64,000 bases of DNA from Scedosporium boydii (lineage: Eukaryota; Ascomycota; Sordariomycetes; Microascales; Microascaceae): assembly GCA_002221725.1 (NCBI GenBank), contig NJFT01000103.1:62001-126000 (forward strand), written 5' to 3'. Positions 57,618 through 64,000 of the stretch are shown here, piece by piece. Position 1 is the first letter of the stretch, and the number at the start of each line of letters is the position of its first letter. Position numbers and translations under genes: made by a program. Below the pieces are notes generated by a model that was not told the origin of the DNA, made no database searches, and saw nothing but the letters and a program-made list of their open reading frames with translations.

Positions 57618-58851
57618 TTAGTCTTCAAGGCCCTTAATTTTTCTATACATCTTGCGGTGCATCTCGAGGAAGATGAAGATGCCGATGGTTTGCCTATGGT
57701 ATAGCGTGTTAGCAGCTAAGTGTCTCAAGATGTCTGCCGACTGAATCGACAGCGGTTACTACTTACGGCCCGAGTCGAAGGAAACTTGGAGTCCAGCCGC
57801 GGAACATCCACCGGAATCCTTCCGTCTTGATGAGATTCTTCAGCACCGACACAACGCCGTGATCCGCCGCGCTGCCCGACATGACGCGCGTCTTCACGAC
57901 ATCGACGGGGTTAGTCACCGTAGCAGCAACGACAGCAGCCATGAATGAAGCCGTAAAGTGCGTCGCGAGGGTATCCCCCATAGACGTATGCGAAAGCAAG
58001 ACGCTCTTGACAACATCGTACGAAGCGAGCTGCGACGATGTCATGAAAGCCGCGCGCACACTGTTGGGCCATATTCCGCGGAACCAGCTGCCAATTCCTT
58101 CATGCCGCGCCATCTTGAACATTCCGTCGAGGCCGTGTTTGTAGTTTCTCCGCTCGGCGTGAGGGAGGGCGGCGTCGTGTTGCATGCGCACGTTGACGAC
58201 GTCGGCGCCGTTGCCGCTGAAGCCTCCGATGAGGCCTGATACAGTCGCTATGGCCACGAGGGTGGGGAGCCCGGGCTGTTTGTTGTCGGTTGATGCTCGG
58301 TTCTTGAGCTCTTCGTAGATTGCGAAGCGGACGGTTGAGTAGGTCATCTGGCGAAGGAGGGAGGCCGAAAGACCGCTGTAGATGGCGAGGAGGCCGTCAT
58401 TCTTGACAATGTGGGCGAAGGTTCGGGTCATGGTTTTGGGCATGTCGCCGCTTCGCATTTGAAGGCGCACCTGTGGTTGAAAAATATGTGTTAGTATTCT
58501 CGATCGAGGTTCGAAGCGTTCGAAGGCGTCGAATGTATGGGTTGGGTTGGCCCAAGAGAAGCTTCGGTTGTAATAGGTCGTACCTTGACTAGAGATTGCC
58601 GAATCGTTAGCTCAAGCACCCCTCAGACAGAAGCGCTTGGGGACGGGGAGTATGTGAAAGCCTAGACTGGTTGATCAGCCTAGCCGGCTCTGCTTACCTA
58701 GATCAAGAGGGTGCGTGACGACGGTAGCCATACAGCAGGCGCTGCCTCCGAACCAGAAAGGGTAATGTATTGGCTTGCCCTTCTGCTGGGTGACCGCCGG
58801 TGCGGTCTCTCGTTTAGGCTCCATGGTTTTGGCTACTTTTGCCGACTCCAT
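57618..58851 (-). CDS. DIC1: Mitochondrial carrier, dicarboxylate (Dic1) type
   Basis: Inner-membrane exchanger, probably malate or succinate for phosphate. Four coding exons: 58851-58698, 58588-58584 (5 nt), 58470-57767 and 57693-57618; 312 residues, normal for the family. Three repeats of about 100 residues are visible with signature motifs PLDLVKVRLQ (repeat 1, spanning the 5-nt exon), GADVVNVRMQ (repeat 2, Pro replaced by Gly-Ala context) and PVDVVKTRVM (repeat 3). FWFGGSACCMATVVTHPLDL and VRFAIYEELKNR support the dicarboxylate subgroup over other carriers. The first residues (MESAKVAKTMEPKRE) are polar, with no cleavable presequence. The 5-nt exon TCAAG is bounded by CTCTAG and GTACGA; without it the PX[DE]XX[KR] motif and the frame are both lost. 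Substrate choice is inferred. Confidence 0.9.
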
Positions 58852-61800
58852 CGCGACGGTGAATTATAAAGGAGGGTGTGTTGAAAGCCGGGGAACTATG
58901 CCTAGGGGAGGTTGTCGTTCGTTCTAGCAGCTTTTGCGCATCCTGGAGGATTGCGGGCCTCGGCGATTTCTCTCGAAAGGAAGGGGAGAAAAGAAAAAAA
59001 TGATCTATCTTCTACCTCGACATCCGGCAGAGCACTGACGCGGGTTGACGAAGCGAAACCGGAGATAAGGATAAGGGAATGACTGCTCCTCTCGCCGAGC
59101 AAGCACAACGATTCCACAGCTCGAAGAAATCGGAACGAGAAAATTAACTTCCTTCAATATGGGAAGTTTTCCTGCTGGATTTCTGGAAGCAGTGATGTCG
59201 AAGTGATGCTGTGACTCGGAAGGAAGATGGCGAGCGAAGGGGGGGGATCGGACCTTAAGAAGCGATGAAAAAATAAAAGGAAATTATTGGTGCTGATCTT
59301 GGCTCGCAGTTTACCGGTACCCGGACCGGGATCAAAAAAAAGACGCCGAGGGCCTAGATCCCCTTCGACGTCGCGTCGGCGACCACAGGCAGTTGAGATC
59401 CTGCGCCATGTGGGGAACCAGAAGACCCAGAAGGCACAGAAGAGCTCGCCAGCTTCGCCAAGGCTCTGCCAAGTGCCTTTGCCAAGGTACTGGAGCATCG
59501 CTGACTCACACTTCGATTAAGAAATGGTGTGAGAAAACAGCAACGAGAACATTTGGGCTTATTGCATAAAAGGGTGTCGTCTACTAAATAAAAGAGTTGA
59601 TGGCGCCTAATTACAGGGCGAGCACAAAATGCTGAGGAGTTTCCTTTGAAGTCTAACTTTTCTGGGGTATTAAACAACATGTAATTGACTTTGCGGTCAA
59701 TCTTGTCCCTGCATCTGATTTTCCATCATCGATCTCATGAATCTCATCGATCTTGCTTGCGATCAGGTCCTGTGTTTCCCGCCATACTTGGAACGGTATT
59801 TACGTCCCCCCGGGGCGGACAGGACAGGTCTTTTGCCAACTTTCATCCTACTTCGTAGTTGAGGGAAAGCCCATTCTTTCCAATATCAACAGTACATAAC
59901 ATCTCTATAGTAAACCATGCATATTTAATGTACCTTTTAGCCCAGTTTGCTTCAGGTTCCCCCCCAACGCAACTTCCTTGAAGGTCCCTCTCGTCGGGTT
60001 GTGACTGCCTCTCTCTGTGAGCTTATCAAGCTACAAACTAGACTAGGCAAGAGGGAACGGGGGATTATGAGATGTGTTCATCGGGTTGGTGCCCGTTCGA
60101 AAATCCAATCTTTCCCTTCATTTTCTTTCTTTCTCTCTTTCGTTCGGTAGTCCTCAATTCAGGTAAGAAATGCCTTACATTCACGATCATCGGATACTGC
60201 AAACACTGGCAAACTCCTCGAGTACTGACTTAGACGTGTAGTGGGTAACCCCAATTTCGTAAGTTCTGCCCTCGGTTTCACTTTATCAATCTCCTTCTCC
60301 AGGGTTAACACTCGTTGCTTGAACAGAATCACACACAAGTTCGGCTGCCAGAAGTCTGCTCGGTTTCGTACTTCGAGTTGACGACATTCCAACCAGAAGG
60401 ACCTTCAACGAAAATGAGTAAGAACCGTTTTCTCATAGCCTGGAAGGGAAAGTTGCAGAGAGACGCCTCTGACCTTATTTACACCCCACAGCCAAGGCCG
60501 GGTGCACAATTTGTGGCCAACGGAGTCACGCCCCGCGAAAGTGCTTGCTTCGTCCCCGGGTATGAGTGCATTCTATTTATAAAAAAATCGTGTAGGCTTC
60601 ATGTTATTGACTGGTTTGCAGGATGGCAAGGACGTGAGTTTATCTCGGCGACATGACGCCTCAATGTCCTTTCCTCCTTGTCCGCCCCACGATCGTTCTA
60701 ACACCTCGCTCTCCGCGACTTGCAGCAACCCGTCGTCCTGGTATGTCCTTGACAAATTCTCGCATTGTAGGGTGTCTGACAAGAAACTCCGCTCACGCCT
60801 TGATAGAACTCCGCAGACGTAAGCGTCCGAGACTGATCGATTCGTGTACTGCTTTCTGGAACCGCTAGCGTTTGGATATGGTCATAGTACTTTCTAAATA
60901 GAAGAGGCGTAAGCCCACATCTTCATAAATGCTATAATATCTTTTGCTCTAAACTAACATACTATGAGAACAAGCTCCAGCTAGCCAAGGCAAGTACTTT
61001 TCTCTCACTCAGCTTCATAACGATTTCACGCAGGATTCAAGGCACTAACCATGTTTGTTTGGTGAAATAGGAGAAGCTCGTCCTCGCCGACTGTTTTACT
61101 TGGATCCGTGGTATTCCCCGACAACACGACTCGGTTCGTAGATATGATGAATCTCTCAGCATCCGAGATTGGACATTGCAAAAAAATGGCGAGAACGAAG
61201 ATGGTCTTCGATGCCTTTTCGAGGTGCTCATAACTTTCCGTTTATCTGGACTTATGTCCAAAACCAAGATTATGGCTTCTCGGCCTCAAACCCTAGGAGG
61301 TAGGTCTCTACGAAGAATGAGATTTGTTCGCACCACCTTGCGGGCTTACGTCTGACGAGTTCGGGACCGTTGCGCGGATTCAGGGAGCCTTATGACCCGA
61401 ATGTCGTCGGCGCAGTGGTCGTCAACGACTCATCTTGGAATCTTGAAGCCGGACTGAGTAGTTATCCTATATGCGAGTGTTTGGGTGCGAACAGCGGGGT
61501 CGTCCATTGTCCTGCCTAGTTTAATATCCTTATAAGCAACAATTGAATAAGCTCATCTCAAAGTACTTCGAAAAGATTTCTTGCGCATCCTAACGGTCTC
61601 AGTAGCTCCTTCTGTATCGGAGAAGATAAAAAATAAAAATCCCTCGGGGGTTGCATCGTTGGTCCCTCGAGATCAGGGATCCACAAGGTCATGCTTCCGT
61701 GATGGCATGTTCAGGGACGGGACGCGATTTCCCCCCCCCGTGTGCGCTGACCCGACGCGGACCCGAACTTTGGGACCCTGGCGACCCTTGCGACCCTCAC

Positions 61801-62114
61801 AAACAGACAGACAAAAACCACGTACTGTGCTATCCACCGATAACACGTACTTGGATACTGTGTGGATCCAATATTTTCTGCACGTCGACTGACTTTCATC
61901 GCCGTCCCGATCGCAAGATGAGAACCCCGAGCTCCCAAAAAAAAGTCTTCGCCGACACCGAATTCCGACCCGTTTCATCAAGGTCTCATCGAGGGGGTCA
62001 AAGGAGAAGAGAGAGGATAGAAAAGAGGATCGGAAGCCGCAGAGGATTATACACTTGGCCCCGCTCCCGATTTCCTTTTCCTTTTGACCGTACGAGGTCA
62101 GAGCAGCTAACAAG
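58852..62114. other. Divergent intergenic region, 3.3 kb
   Basis: Promoter of the carrier at left and of MSF1 at right. Between about 60,400 and 61,360 there are several closely spaced donor/acceptor-like sites and a 94-codon open stretch (61,071-61,355), which could be a degraded or small multi-exon gene, but I cannot assemble a protein I recognise. A TACTTCGTA copy lies at 59849. Confidence 0.5.
59849..59857. repeat. Intergenic 9-mer TACTTCGTA (reverse orientation)
   Basis: Exact reverse complement of TACGAAGTA, within CCTACTTCGTAGTTG. Confidence 0.75.
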
Positions 62115-63649
62115 ATGTCGGCCTCGCGGAGAGTCTTGTCCAGCTTCCGGGTTCAGCTTCGGTTCCGGTACCCGCAGCTCGTATCGTGTAGCCGAAGCTA
62201 CTCAACAGGTATGGGCAATCTGATCTAGCACTCTGCCTCTTGGGAGATGTTGGTGTTTGAGGGTTATGCCTTTTCATCCAAGACTCACTTTTTGCATCAG
62301 CTCCTTCTTCTTCATCAACACCGGCCTCAGTTGAGGTCAATGGCAAAAAGGTCACCACGGACTCGTGGTTCAATGTGCCAACCAACGTCATTGATGCGGC
62401 GAGTCGCCGCCTGCATCTCCAAAAGGACCATCCCGTCTCGATAACGCGCCAAATTATCGAGGCCCAGTTCCCATCCCCTACTTACAGATACCACAATGAC
62501 TTTCACCCCGTGGTGTCGACCCTCCAGAACTTTGACTCGCTTGGCTTCCCGGCCGATCACCCCGGGCGAAACAAGTCTGACACTTACTACCTGAACAAGG
62601 ACACGCTGTTGAGGACGCACACGAGTGCGCACCAGGCCGACACCTTCAGGGCTAACCTCAGTGATGGCTTCCTCATCAGCGCCGACGTCTACAGGAGAGA
62701 TGCCATTGATCGAAGCCACTACCCCGTCTTCCATCAGATGGAGGGCGCGCGCATGTGGGATAGGACCAAGGTCAAGGGCGGGAATTTGGCGGCTGCTATC
62801 TGGGAGGATGTCGAGCGCCTTCCGAAGCATAACATCAACGTTGAAGACCCTAATCCCCTCGCACATCCCGAACGAAATCCTCTCCAGGATAAGCACCACA
62901 CCGCCGAGGAGGCCGAAGCCATCTCCACTCACTTGAAGAGGTCGCTTGAGCTCATGGTAGTGGACGTTTTCACCCGCGCCAAGGCCGCCGCCTCTAGGGA
63001 GAATCCGGATCACGTCGATGAGCCCCTTAGGATGCGTTGGGTCGAAGCTTACTTCCCGTTTACGAGCCCGTCGTGGGAGCTGGAGGTGTATTACGAAGGA
63101 GACTGGCTTGAAGTTCTTGGCAGCGGCGTCGTGCAGCAACAGATCTTCATCAACGCCGGCGTACCCTCCCAGGCAGGCTGGGCTTTCGGCATTGGCATCG
63201 ACCGTATCGCAATGCTTCTCTTCAAGATTCCCGACATCCGTCTCTTCTGGTCGCGCGACGCCCGCTTCCTGAACCAGTTCTCTGGTGTCTCCGACAACCT
63301 CGACACGCTACGACGCTTCGTACCCTTCTCCAAGTACCCCCCTTGCACCAAGGACATTTCCTTCTGGTTGCCCTCGACCACTTCGGCCGCTGGCGGGAAC
63401 ACGCGACCCAGCCCCCAGGATTTCCACGAGAACGATGTCATGGAGCTCGTGCGCAACGTGGCCGGCGATGTGGTCGAGGACGTCAGGCTCGTGGATGAGT
63501 TCACGCACCCCAAGACGTCGAGGCGCAGTCTTTGTTACCGCATCAACTACCGCAGCTTGGAAAGGACGCTGACGAATGTGGAGACGAACGAGCTGCATGG
63601 CGAAGTTACCAAGGAGCTGGTCAACAAGCTGGGTGTCGAGATTAGGTAG
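62115..63649 (+). CDS. MSF1: Mitochondrial phenylalanyl-tRNA synthetase (monomeric)
   Basis: Charges mitochondrial tRNA-Phe in the matrix. Exons 62115-62208 and 62301-63649 (92-bp intron), 480 residues. The first exon is an Arg/Ser-rich presequence (MSASRRVLSSFRVQLRFRYP). The class II core has HLQKDHPVSITRQIIEAQF, FDSLGFPADHPGR, DTYYLN, and THTSAHQADTFR. Motif 2 is near residue 175 (PVFHQMEGARMWD), and motif 3 near 327 (GWAFGIGIDRIAMLLF). The FDX-ACB anticodon-binding domain fills about 376-480 (SKYPPCTKDISFWLP, EDVRLVDEFTHPKT, SLCYRINYRSLERTLTN), placing it in the monomeric mitochondrial type rather than the cytosolic alpha/beta enzyme. All substrate-binding motifs look intact. Intron phase 1 and the alternating signals (GTATGG donor, CATCAG acceptor) support the join. 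Confidence 0.95.
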
Positions 63650-64000
63650 GAACGCTCAGCCGAGGATGTATATCATGGCGGCGGGGAGATATCAATGCGT
63701 AGGTGACGCGTGTGAGGGTGTGTGGGGTGGTTAATTCAGCAGACCGAAGTCTACGGACGACACAGCCTGCTGGGTGTATCATGTATTTGCCTTTCAACTC
63801 TTGTATCTATCTCTTCTCCGCATTTGTACGAGCTAAGCCCCATTGCATCAGCTTGTGAACCGGGGCTTTAGGATTCGGTGGCCGTTTAGATGTACACTAT
63901 CTGCATATTACTAGAGGAAGGGGCGGAGGCGGCGCGGGGGTTGTACGATAATCGACAGAGCTAGGGGGAGCTTCGGAAGCTACTTGAGCTTGGGTAGCTT
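63650..64000. other. MSF1 3' flank to the window edge
   Basis: 351 bp with no gene seen. Confidence 0.6.

Overview
The window looks like nuclear DNA of a filamentous ascomycete (Pezizomycotina, probably Sordariomycetes; I cannot place it more precisely). The evidence is short spliceosomal introns (about 50-100 bp, GTRAGT donors, CTAAC-type branch points, YAG acceptors), G+C-rich third codon positions, eukaryotic housekeeping genes in single copy on both strands, and pyrimidine-rich leaders. I can support 19 protein genes, one of them cut by the left edge. I found no convincing intact tRNA, rRNA, CRISPR or intact transposon.

Layout. 0-9 kb: 3' end of mitochondrial uS19 (Rsm19), TAF10, KDEL receptor ERD2, a ubiquitin-like/WLM metalloprotease and a LicD/MNN4-like protein. 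9-13 kb: noncoding, with a tRNA-like relic. 13-24 kb: a small two-helix membrane protein, an EDC4/Ge-1 decapping scaffold and clamp-loader subunit Rfc5 (human RFC3 type). 24-30 kb: a 6.2 kb gene-free stretch. 30-40 kb: acetyl-CoA synthetase and an ADAM metalloprotease, separated by 4.5 kb. 41-46 kb: three lineage-type proteins of unknown function. 46-51 kb: divergent mitochondrial uL16 and RFC1. 51-59 kb: a large coiled-coil/Gln-rich protein with an in-frame amber codon, mitochondrial GrpE, and a dicarboxylate-type mitochondrial carrier. 62-64 kb: mitochondrial phenylalanyl-tRNA synthetase.

The genes do not form one pathway. Two themes recur: mitochondrial biogenesis (uS19m, uL16m, GrpE, carrier, PheRS) and replication (Rfc1 and Rfc5 of the same pentameric clamp loader). 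At least four upstream regions share a CACGTG site. The most interesting observations are the amber codon inside an otherwise intact gene, a 5-nt microexon in the carrier gene, two stop-free introns with lengths divisible by three, a 9-mer (TACGAAGTA) strongly enriched between genes, and tRNA-like relics. All coordinates were read by eye; exon junctions come from splice signals and reading-frame continuity, not transcripts.
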